In this document: positions 1 to 6,853 of the stretch, piece by piece
Layout of the letters: every line of letters starts with the position of its first letter
Position numbering within the stretch: position 1 is the stretch's first letter
Source of the DNA: Streptomyces sp. NBC_01283
GTDB taxonomy: Bacteria > Actinomycetota > Actinomycetes > Streptomycetales > Streptomycetaceae
Direction of reading: 5' to 3'
DNA length: 64,000 bases
NCBI RefSeq assembly: GCF_041435335.1
Contig: NZ_CP108430.1
Span: 4,136,501-4,200,500, forward strand
Position numbers and translations under genes: made by a program
The notes under the pieces: model-generated
The model's input: the letters and a program-made list of their open reading frames with translations, nothing else
What the model was told of the DNA's origin: nothing
The model's database searches: none

Positions 1-348
1 GGTGAAACGAATCCGGACGTGGTCGCCCAGGGCATCCTGGCCACGCTCGAACCCGATCCCATGCGTGACGTGACCTGGCTCGATCTGCCCTGCGGGCCCG
101 CGGTATCGGCGATCACCTTCCGTCAGCTGCTGATCGACAGCCGGTACACGAAGAGCGGCCGGGACGAAGAGCTGGTGATGGGCCAGATCCAGGTGCACAT
201 CCCCTTCTCGACCGGCCCCTATACGGCGGTCATCACCCTGGACACAGCCTCCGTGGAACAGTGGGAGGAGTTCACGCACGGCATGGCGGGCATCGTCGGA
301 TCGGTGGAATTCCCCGAACTGTCGGACGCGGAATCGCAGCCCGTCTGA
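1..348 (+). CDS. Unrecognised protein, 5' end outside window
   Basis: The reading frame is open from the first base of the window, so the visible part is a C-terminal fragment of about 115 residues. The first possible start inside the window is a GTG at 19, but no ribosome binding site precedes it. The fragment looks like a compact soluble alpha/beta domain, with alternating hydrophobic strands such as PYTAVITLDTAS and no membrane segment. It lies upstream, on the same strand, of the duplicated family at 417-2497 and the membrane proteins at 2508-6162. That suggests one functional group with the type VII-like genes. I do not recognise the family. Confidence 0.6.
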   Translation, partial: GETNPDVVAQGILATLEPDPMRDVTWLDLPCGPAVSAITFRQLLIDSRYTKSGRDEELVMGQIQVHIPFSTGPYTAVITLDTASVEQWEEFTHGMAGIVGSVEFPELSDAESQPV

Positions 349-416
349 AGAATCGAGTGCCCGGCCGAGCCACCGCCCGGCAAGGCCGACTTCCTCAATG
401 GAAAGACGACGTACTG

Positions 417-1307
417 ATGGACTGGTACCCCAGCCCCGAAGAGGACGTACTCCTCCGCACGGCGGCCAAGTTCGCCACAGGTATGGCGCCGGCCGTCTCC
501 GGCTCTCGCTGGTTCCGCGACCCCGAGCGCAAGGACATCCAGGAGGAGTTGCAGGGCTGGCCCCCGGGCCCCGCCTACGAACTGCGCTCCGCCGGGGACA
601 AGGCGGCCCGCCGCACGGGCCGCGCACTGCTGGTCGGCATCCCCATGGTGGCGAACATCATCGCGAACTTCGGCGGAGCCGCGGGCACGCCCCTCGGTGA
701 GGTCCCCGTCCGGGGCAGGCCCCAGGAGCCGGAGAACGAGGTGCAGGACTTTCCCGTCATGTGGGCCGCCCCCGGCACCCTCGCCCGCACCGTCCCCTGG
801 CAGCTGGACCCCGCACGTCGCCCTGAGGGGTACGCCACCGACCTGGTCCTGACCGACCGGCGGCTGCTCTTCCTGGGCACCCGGTGGGGCACCCTCGAAA
901 AGGCCGAGGAGCTTGCCGAGTTTCCCCGGGACTCCATCGCCGAGGCACGGCAGATGAAGTTCAGCGAGATCAACGCCGACGTCCGCCTCACCTTCACCGA
1001 CGGCTCATGGGTGCGGCTCTTCACGGGAACGCCCGACAGCGCCGAGCGCCTCGACCAAGTACTCAGCGGCAAGGTCAAGCTCCTGGCCGAGAGCGCGCTC
1101 TCCGAAGGGCAGCGGGAACGAGTGGCGCGGTTCATGGCCGACCTTCCCAAGACCGCGCACCCCCCCACCTGCACGGTGCTGCGCAGCGGCATCGTCCTGG
1201 TGGAGTCCCGCGTCTCGGTCCGGGCGGGGTCGGGGATCTTCGAGACCCACTCGATCTTGATGGATGACGCGGGCAGCCCGGCGGAGCCGCTTCCCGGTGA
1301 CCTCTGA
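417..1307 (+). CDS. Unrecognised protein, paralogue of the 1494-2165 product
   Basis: About 296 residues. The ATG at 417 is chosen because the paralogue at 1494 begins with the same DWYP sequence; the open frame extends further upstream (to 261) but overlaps the preceding gene. The protein shares long blocks with the next gene: an N-terminal FATG..P.V.G.R.FR segment, a central PENEV.DFPV.WAAP block, and a LDPARRP.GY...LVLTDRRL segment that reads like a small beta-rich (PH-like) domain. Its last ~75 residues have no match in the 1494-2165 product, but resemble the separate protein at 2162-2497. No signal peptide or membrane segment is seen. Function is unknown; position links it to the type VII-like island. 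Confidence 0.7.
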   Translation: MDWYPSPEEDVLLRTAAKFATGMAPAVSGSRWFRDPERKDIQEELQGWPPGPAYELRSAGDKAARRTGRALLVGIPMVANIIANFGGAAGTPLGEVPVRGRPQEPENEVQDFPVMWAAPGTLARTVPWQLDPARRPEGYATDLVLTDRRLLFLGTRWGTLEKAEELAEFPRDSIAEARQMKFSEINADVRLTFTDGSWVRLFTGTPDSAERLDQVLSGKVKLLAESALSEGQRERVARFMADLPKTAHPPTCTVLRSGIVLVESRVSVRAGSGIFETHSILMDDAGSPAEPLPGDL

Positions 1308-1493
1308 GTAGCCGGCGGCCTCTGAGCGAACGGTGACCTCTGAAACGACTGCCTGAGTGGACCCCGGTCGCCGAGATCACACCAACCGGAGTTGGAGCTG
1401 GGCGGGTGGTCCGACGCGGCAGCGCACTGAGCGCCGGTGTACGAGGCAGCCGCGCCGCACGGAGCGGCCGTGACCTGAGAGGACTTGAGGGCT

Positions 1494-2165
1494 GTGGACT
1501 GGTATCCACCCCAGGGCGAGACGCTGCTCATGCGTGTCAACGTCGCCTTCGCCACTGGGTGCGCCCCGAAGGTCGCGGGACTGCGTTCCTTCCGGGGTGC
1601 CGAAAGGCAGGACATCGAGGGCGAACTGGCGGCCCAGGGCTGGCCGTCGGGCCCCGCCTTCGCCGTACGGGGGAAGGCCGACAGGGCGGGTGTACGCGCC
1701 GTGGACATCGCCTTGCTCGGCATCCCACGACTGCTCAACATGGTCGCGAACGCAGGCGGCCCGAGCGGCGCGCCCCTCGGTGATCCGCAGGGCGCGGGGA
1801 AGCCGCAGGAACCGGAGAACGAGGTCGAGGACTTCCCCGTCATCTGGGCCGCGCCGGACACCACGGCGCGAACACTGCCCTGGCAACTGGACCCCGCACG
1901 GCGCCCCAAGGGGTACCGAACCGAAATCGTGCTGACCGACCGCCGCCTCGTCGTACTCGGCGTGGAGCCCTCGGCCGGCCTGGCCCCGGCCCGGGAGCTG
2001 TGGGACCTGCCCAGGGAGAGGGTGGCTGGAGCCGAGCGGATGACCTTCTCCGAAGGCGGCGCCGATGTCAGGGTCAGGTTCAGGGACGGCTCCTGGACAC
2101 GCTGGAAGACCGGCGACGCAGCGAAGCTCGTGGCCCGGCTCAACGCTGAGGACGAAGACCGATGA
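1494..2165 (+). CDS. Unrecognised protein, paralogue of the 417-1307 product
   Basis: About 223 residues. The GTG at 1494 is chosen because a GAGAGGA site sits 10 bases upstream and the first residues (DWYP) match the start of the 417-1307 product. A TTG at 1485 is in frame but too close to that site. The body repeats the paralogue's blocks, including GWPSGPAF, PENEVEDFPVIWAAP and the LTDRRLVVLG segment. The stop codon overlaps the ATG of the next gene (ATGA at 2162-2165), so the two are translationally coupled. No catalytic motif or membrane segment is visible. Confidence 0.7.
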   Translation: MDWYPPQGETLLMRVNVAFATGCAPKVAGLRSFRGAERQDIEGELAAQGWPSGPAFAVRGKADRAGVRAVDIALLGIPRLLNMVANAGGPSGAPLGDPQGAGKPQEPENEVEDFPVIWAAPDTTARTLPWQLDPARRPKGYRTEIVLTDRRLVVLGVEPSAGLAPARELWDLPRERVAGAERMTFSEGGADVRVRFRDGSWTRWKTGDAAKLVARLNAEDEDR

Positions 2166-2497
2166 GCGAGTTCGTCCAGCACCTCGGTGAGCTGCCCGAA
2201 ATCGTCTCCCTGGAGTCCTTGACCACCGCCCAGCGGATGGCGGTCATGCCCTTCGCCGCCGCACACTCGGCCGCCGGTACGCCTCTCGTGAGCCGGCGGC
2301 CCGGCGGTGATTTCCACGTCGCGATCCGGTCGTCGGACGGCGTCAGCCCGGATCACGGACTCTGCCAGGGCTTGCGCGACATGGTCATGGGGCCCGACGG
2401 CCAGGAGATCAAGGACCCGCGGATGGCCGGCTCCCTCGTCCCGCCCCGCAACAGCACCGCCACGCCCCCCATGGAAACGCCACCGTCGCGACAGTAA
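2162..2497 (+). CDS. Small unrecognised protein, coupled to upstream gene
   Basis: 111 residues. It starts at the ATG that overlaps the stop codon of 1494-2165, which argues for translational coupling. The segment around residues 18-27 (ESLTTAQR) resembles ESALSEGQR in the C-terminal extension of the 417-1307 protein. The 1494 and 2162 genes together may therefore correspond to the single longer 417 gene. The last 20 residues are proline- and threonine-rich and probably disordered. No family was recognised and the comparison is by eye only. Confidence 0.6.
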   Translation: MSEFVQHLGELPEIVSLESLTTAQRMAVMPFAAAHSAAGTPLVSRRPGGDFHVAIRSSDGVSPDHGLCQGLRDMVMGPDGQEIKDPRMAGSLVPPRNSTATPPMETPPSRQ

Positions 2498-2507
2498 AGT
2501 GCGCCCA

Positions 2508-4808
2508 ATGAGTGACGGGGCGGGACGGGCGGGCCAGGGAGCGGCTGCTGTGGGCGTGCACGTATCTCGGGTGAGCTACGTGGATGCGTCTCGTGCCAGC
2601 TACGTGGACGTATCTCGCGCGAGCTCTCGCGGGCCTCGCCTCCTCGCGCTGCTCGGCGCCCTCTGTTTCTCTCTTCTTCTCATCGGCGGCGGCTTCGGCT
2701 CGGCTTCAGCCAACGCCGCCGGGCGAGCGTCGGTGGCCACCCCGGCCTCCCGGGACGTACCACCACAGGACCGCACCAGCGCCCCCACCCAAGCCTCCTC
2801 CCTCGCCGAACTCCTCCGCGGCAACCCGGTCTACGTCACCGACCAGCTCCCCCGCGAAATCCCCCGGTCCTCCGCCCCCGAGTTCGCGAAGCTCGCCAAG
2901 CGGACCGGTGTGCCGACCTACGTCCTCGTACTGCCCGATCAGGGGGCCGACCCCGAGCGGCTGCTCGCGGCCGTGCATGACCGGCTGGGGCGTGACGGGT
3001 TGTACGTCCTCGTCGACGACATGGGCGTCGCGGGTGCCACCGCCTTCGGAGTGCGGGCACCCGCCGATGACGCGTCGACCGTGGCGCTCTATGAACTTCC
3101 TTACGACGCGGGCCCGTTGCTCAGCTTCGAGCGGTTCACCGACGTCATCGCCCTGGGCGGCAAGAAGGCCGCCGAGCGCGCGGACACGGCCCGCGAGGAA
3201 CACGAACGCGCCGGCGACGACGTGCCGGAGATGCACATCGATCCCGTCGACCGTGACAACCAGTCGTTCGTCACCGGGATCACCCTCACCGGCGTACCAC
3301 TGCTGATCGTCTGTGTCAGTCCGTACGCTCGTCGCTGGTGGCGGCGTCGTCGGGGTCACCCCGCAGCGTCGCCGGCATCGGCGGCAGTCGTCGACCGCGA
3401 GGTGCCCGTCGAGGCCGACAGGCAGGGGTCGGCTCCGCGCCGCCCCACCCCCCGTCGCCTCGAAGCCGCCGCCGCCGTCCTCGCCGCGGCGGCGATCGCC
3501 CTCGGCGCCACCCTCGTCTTCGACCAGAAGACGTCCAGCGCCGCCCCGGCACCCATCGCCTCAGACCTGTCGAGCCGCGTCGAACGTGTCGCCGACGGAC
3601 TGCGCGAGAGCGGCCCCATCTACAGCGATCCCGAGAGCCCGCACCCGCTGGACAGCGCGCAGACCCGTGAACTCAGCGACCGGATCAAGAAGTTCGACCG
3701 TGGGCCCGTGTTCGTCGCCCTCGTCCCGCAACTCACCGAGGACGAGTCCGAGGGTGAGCCCGAACTCTTCCTGGAAGCCGTCCGGCAGAAGATCGGGGCC
3801 AAGGGCGAGCGCGGTGTCTACGTGGTCGCCGATCCGCTGGGCGGCACGATCGACGTCGTCACGTACGACGTACGCGTCGACGCGGACCTCGTCGGCTTCG
3901 ACCTCTCCGACGCGATCCGCTACGGCGATGACGACGACCGCTCCACCGACCACCAGCTCGGCAAACGGCTCGACGCCCTCATGACGCTGCTCGACAAGGC
4001 GCCGCGCACCGACCAGCCGGAGACCTCCTCGCTCGGCATGGACGACGCGGCCGACCCCGTGGAGGAGAACGGGCTCTCGCCGCTCTTCTCCGGTGACTTC
4101 TGGCCGGGGCTCATGGTCGGCGCGGTGGTGGCCGGTCTGGCCTTCGGGCTCGTCGCCGCGCTGCTCGGCATCCTGGGTCGCGCCGTGCCAAGCCTGCGGC
4201 GGTCGCGTGCGGCGGCGGCGCCCCCGTCCGCCGACACCTCCTTCCAGGCTCCGCCGGACCCCTCCCGCGACTACCTGCGCCGCACGGCACGCGACGAACT
4301 CGACGCCCTTGGGCGGGAGTTCGACCCGGACGCCGCGATCCGGTCGTCCGTGCGCACCCGCGTGTGGGACTGCCTCGACACCGCGACCCTGCTCGTCGAC
4401 CGCGACCCCGACGGTCACGTCGACGACGACGCCACGCCCGCCGACCTCGCGGCGGCCGTCGTCCTCGCGCGGGCGGGCCGGGCCGCGCTCGCCGGCATCG
4501 ACAAGCCCGACAAGCCCTGCTGCGCTCTCAATCCGCTGCACGGGCCTGCCACGGGGTGGCGCGACGCCCTGTGGGCGCCGGAGGACCAGCGGCTTCGCAC
4601 CATCCCGGTGTGCGCGGAGTGCCGCGTCCTCGTCGGGGTGCAGCCGCGCCTCGCGTACACGCTCCGGCTGACGATCCCCGGTACGGGAAGCGGTGCGGGG
4701 CGCGGCGAGCGTGTGCCGTACGAGGAGGTGTCGGGGCCGCTGTCCGCCGCCCGCGACGGGATCCCTCAACTCATCCGCAAGGTAAGGGAGTACGCCGGTG
4801 TCCAGTGA
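2508..4808 (+). CDS. Multi-pass membrane protein, two outer domains and cytoplasmic Cys/NPLHG domain
   Basis: About 766 residues from the ATG at 2508; the open frame extends upstream only through the preceding gene. Layout: basic N-terminus; hydrophobic segment at about residues 45-62; first extracytoplasmic domain (VYVTDQLPREIP onward); membrane segment with an RRWWRRRRG stop-transfer patch; another membrane segment (LEAAAAVLAAAAIAL); second outer domain related to the first; last membrane segment (GLMVGAVVAGLAFGLVAALL); and a cytoplasmic tail. The tail contains C-x2-NPLHG followed about 22 residues later by CAEC, a likely metal site. The stop overlaps the next gene by 11 bases. The next gene product has one such outer domain and the same tail, so this protein looks like a tandem duplication. 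The outer domains are remotely TPM-like, which is unproven. Confidence 0.72.
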   Translation: MSDGAGRAGQGAAAVGVHVSRVSYVDASRASYVDVSRASSRGPRLLALLGALCFSLLLIGGGFGSASANAAGRASVATPASRDVPPQDRTSAPTQASSLAELLRGNPVYVTDQLPREIPRSSAPEFAKLAKRTGVPTYVLVLPDQGADPERLLAAVHDRLGRDGLYVLVDDMGVAGATAFGVRAPADDASTVALYELPYDAGPLLSFERFTDVIALGGKKAAERADTAREEHERAGDDVPEMHIDPVDRDNQSFVTGITLTGVPLLIVCVSPYARRWWRRRRGHPAASPASAAVVDREVPVEADRQGSAPRRPTPRRLEAAAAVLAAAAIALGATLVFDQKTSSAAPAPIASDLSSRVERVADGLRESGPIYSDPESPHPLDSAQTRELSDRIKKFDRGPVFVALVPQLTEDESEGEPELFLEAVRQKIGAKGERGVYVVADPLGGTIDVVTYDVRVDADLVGFDLSDAIRYGDDDDRSTDHQLGKRLDALMTLLDKAPRTDQPETSSLGMDDAADPVEENGLSPLFSGDFWPGLMVGAVVAGLAFGLVAALLGILGRAVPSLRRSRAAAAPPSADTSFQAPPDPSRDYLRRTARDELDALGREFDPDAAIRSSVRTRVWDCLDTATLLVDRDPDGHVDDDATPADLAAAVVLARAGRAALAGIDKPDKPCCALNPLHGPATGWRDALWAPEDQRLRTIPVCAECRVLVGVQPRLAYTLRLTIPGTGSGAGRGERVPYEEVSGPLSAARDGIPQLIRKVREYAGVQ
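2562..2629 (+). repeat. 24 bp tandem repeat inside the start of the 2508 gene
   Basis: A 24 bp unit beginning GTATCTCGGGTGAGC occurs at 2562-2585, again at 2586-2609 with a few changes, and partly from 2610. In the reading frame it encodes near-repeats of SYVD.SRA just before the first membrane segment. The repeat may be an expansion of the N-terminal tail, or may mark that translation begins further in. Confidence 0.6.
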
Positions 4809-6162
4809 CGCGAAGCGCGCCCTCACGACGGCGTGCGTCGCCCTCACGGCCCTCGCCGCCCTCGTGACCACGGCGCTCCCGGCCGCCGCGCAGGCACCCG
4901 GAGCGCCGACACCGACCCCGGGCGAGAAGGTCGCCGACGCGTTGCGCGAGTCACCGGTGTACGTCGATCCCGCGTACGCCGGTTCGGTGCCTCCCGCCCG
5001 CCAGAAGCAACTGGTACGGCAGATCGAGAAGACCGGGCTGCCCATCAAGGTCGCCCTGGTGCCGATCGTCCAGGGCGACGCGTACGACGGCGAGGCGGAT
5101 GCCTTCGCGGAGGTCGTGCGCGACCGTGTCGACCGGCGCGAGCTCATCCTGGTCACCGGCGGGGACAGGTGGAGCGGGAACCTCAACGGCTACGAGTGGC
5201 CGGACGACAAGCAGCAGGCCCGCGACGCGGTGGGCACGGTCGGCTTCCTGGACGAGTTCAAGGACGCGGGGCTCGCGGCGCAGACGGAGAAGGCGATCGA
5301 GCTGATCGCGGAGGGCGACGGCACGAAGGCGTACGAGGACGCCACGGAGCATCTGCGGGACGGCGACGACGGTGACGACAACGGGAGCGGGAGCCTGCCC
5401 CACCGCCCGGCGGGCTCGGACGAGGAGAGCGGTCCCTCCTGGCTGCTGCCGGCCGGCATCGCGGTCGCTGTCGCGCTGGCCGCCGCCGGTCTCTTCGTGG
5501 GCGTACGTCGCCGGGGGCGCGGCCGGCCGAACCGGTACCCCAGCGCGACCGGCTCCCCCTTCGCCCACCCCCAGGCGGTGTTCGCGGCGGCGCGTACCGC
5601 CGACGAGACGGCACTGCGACGCCAGACGGAAGCGGAAGTGCTCGCGCTCGGCGAGGCGATCCAGGCGGCCGACACGTCAAGTCCCGGCATGCAGAGCGCA
5701 CTTGATGCGTACGCGGCTGCGGGCACGGTACTCGACGCCGCGCGCGGACTGCCCGACCTGGCAGGAGTGCTCGCCCTCGTCACGTCGGGCCGCGACGCCC
5801 TGGAGGGCACGGTCTCGCCCCTCCCCCTCTGCTTCTTCAACCCCCTGCACGGCCGCGCCGAACTCCGCATCCGCTGGCGCCCACTGGGCCGCCGCGACCA
5901 GCTGCACGTGGCCGCCTGCGAGGCGTGCGTGGCGGCGGTACGGACCCGCCGCGCACCCGAGGTACTCACGGACGACCTCGACGGACGCACCGTCCCGTAC
6001 TTCGAGGTACCGGCCGACCGGAGCGTGTGGGCGGCCACGGGCTACGGCTCGCTGCTGAGCGACACGAGCGGAACAAGCGAGGCGAGTGGCACGAGCGGCA
6101 CGGCCGACACCGGGCTCGCGGGGCGCGTGGGGCGGGGGGACTTCTCGCGGGGGCGTGGGTAG
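4798..6162 (+). CDS. Membrane protein with single outer domain and cytoplasmic Cys/NPLHG domain
   Basis: 454 residues from a GTG that overlaps the end of the previous gene by 11 bases. The N-terminus is a Sec-type signal or anchor (ALTALAALVTTALPAAAQA). It is followed by an outer domain of about 150 residues that matches the outer domains of the 2508 product (KVADALRESPVYVDP here, ERVADGLRESGPIYSDP there). A membrane segment (LLPAGIAVAVALAAAGLFVGV) precedes an RRRGRGR patch. The cytoplasmic tail holds CFFNPLHG and, 21 residues later, CEAC. After that both proteins share a VPY.EV stretch. The extreme C-terminus is Gly/Ser/Thr-rich. The role is not known; the pairing suggests a membrane complex. 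Confidence 0.72.
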   Translation: MSSDAKRALTTACVALTALAALVTTALPAAAQAPGAPTPTPGEKVADALRESPVYVDPAYAGSVPPARQKQLVRQIEKTGLPIKVALVPIVQGDAYDGEADAFAEVVRDRVDRRELILVTGGDRWSGNLNGYEWPDDKQQARDAVGTVGFLDEFKDAGLAAQTEKAIELIAEGDGTKAYEDATEHLRDGDDGDDNGSGSLPHRPAGSDEESGPSWLLPAGIAVAVALAAAGLFVGVRRRGRGRPNRYPSATGSPFAHPQAVFAAARTADETALRRQTEAEVLALGEAIQAADTSSPGMQSALDAYAAAGTVLDAARGLPDLAGVLALVTSGRDALEGTVSPLPLCFFNPLHGRAELRIRWRPLGRRDQLHVAACEACVAAVRTRRAPEVLTDDLDGRTVPYFEVPADRSVWAATGYGSLLSDTSGTSEASGTSGTADTGLAGRVGRGDFSRGRG

Positions 6163-6178
6163 GCGGCCGGAACAGAAC

Positions 6179-6224
6179 GACCCGGCCCCCGTCGCGACGA
6201 AACCGTCGCGACGGGGGCCGGGTC
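6179..6224. terminator. Strong bidirectional hairpin
   Basis: Perfect 21 bp inverted repeat (arms 6179-6199 and 6204-6224) with a four-base AAAC loop. It lies between the convergent genes ending at 6162 and 6238, and can stop transcription from both sides. Confidence 0.9.
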
Positions 6225-6237
6225 ACAGGCCGAGGGC

Positions 6238-6543
6238 TCAGCCCTTGCCCTTGACGCCCCTCGCGAGGTCGTCGTCCAGGTCCTCGTACGCCTTCGCGGC
6301 GCTGGTCAGGAACTTGCCCATGCCCGTGAGGCCCTCGATGGTGTCCTTGGCGCCCTTCTTGAACTCCTTGAAGGAGTCCTCGAAGGCCTGCGAGCCCTTG
6401 CGAGTCGTGTAGCCGTTCTTCACCAGGTTCTCGATGAAGCGCTCAAGAGCGTCGAGCTTCTCATCGATCTTGTCCTTGGCGTCGTTCAGCTTGCCCGCCG
6501 CGGTCCGCATCTCCTCATATGTGATATCGGCGTCTTTGGCCAT
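6238..6543 (-). CDS. WXG100-like (ESX) small secreted protein
   Basis: 101 residues, the usual size of the WXG100 family, predicted as a helix-turn-helix hairpin. The first helix is rich in K, E and D (AAGKLNDAKDKIDEKLDAL). The turn reads NGYTTRKGSQAFED and lacks the canonical W-x-G. The second helix ends with AYEDLDDDLA, which contains the YxxxD signal used for type VII export. The gene is divergent from the FHA/FtsK ATPase gene at 6854, the expected motor for such a substrate. Family assignment rests on size, composition, the C-terminal signal and context. It could be a chaperone-like partner rather than the cargo. Confidence 0.8.
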   Translation of the reverse strand: MAKDADITYEEMRTAAGKLNDAKDKIDEKLDALERFIENLVKNGYTTRKGSQAFEDSFKEFKKGAKDTIEGLTGMGKFLTSAAKAYEDLDDDLARGVKGKG

Positions 6544-6853
6544 GTGGCTTCACATCCAATCCAACTCGCCGCAGGGCCATCCCCCTTGGCTCCTCAGTGC
6601 GGGCCGCTCGAAGGCCGTGTGGCCGTTCGTGCGATCTTCCGCTCTTGGGTCAGCAGCTTACGGGTGGGGCAGAAGTGAGCACACCCCGGTTGAGTCACAG
6701 CTCTGCTATGAGCTCATGCACAGCCCGTTGCCTGCGGGAAGGGTGGAGCGGCTATCGTCACAGGCACTGTGGACAGCCTCACAGGCACTGTGGATTTGCC
6801 GCTGCGACCGCGTTCCGGAAGCGGTCGAAAAGGGGCTTATGGGGAGGACGATC
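6544..6853. other. Divergent promoter region between WXG-like gene and ATPase gene
   Basis: 310 bp without a convincing gene. The open frame running through it from 6434 is the upstream extension of the ATPase gene and overlaps the WXG-like gene on the other strand. The notable content is the pair of palindromes at 6758-6794. The GGGGAGG at 6841-6847 is the ribosome binding site for the GTG at 6854. Confidence 0.6.
6758..6794. promoter_or_regulatory. Two tandem identical palindromes, likely operators
   Basis: The 16-mer TCACAGGCACTGTGGA occurs at 6758-6773 and again at 6779-6794. Each copy contains the palindrome CACAG-GCA-CTGTG. The 21 bp spacing is two helical turns, so a dimeric regulator could bind both sites on one DNA face, about 60-95 bp upstream of the ATPase start codon. 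Confidence 0.6.

Noticed and set aside
1296..1343. Direct repeat GGTGACCTCTGA (1296-1307 and 1332-1343)
   Set aside because: Short slip-type duplication round a stop codon; no sign of regulatory function.
575..2356. 593-codon frame opposite the duplicated family
   Set aside because: High-GC shadow on the minus strand of three supported genes; composition is Arg/Ser/Pro-rich with no family resemblance.
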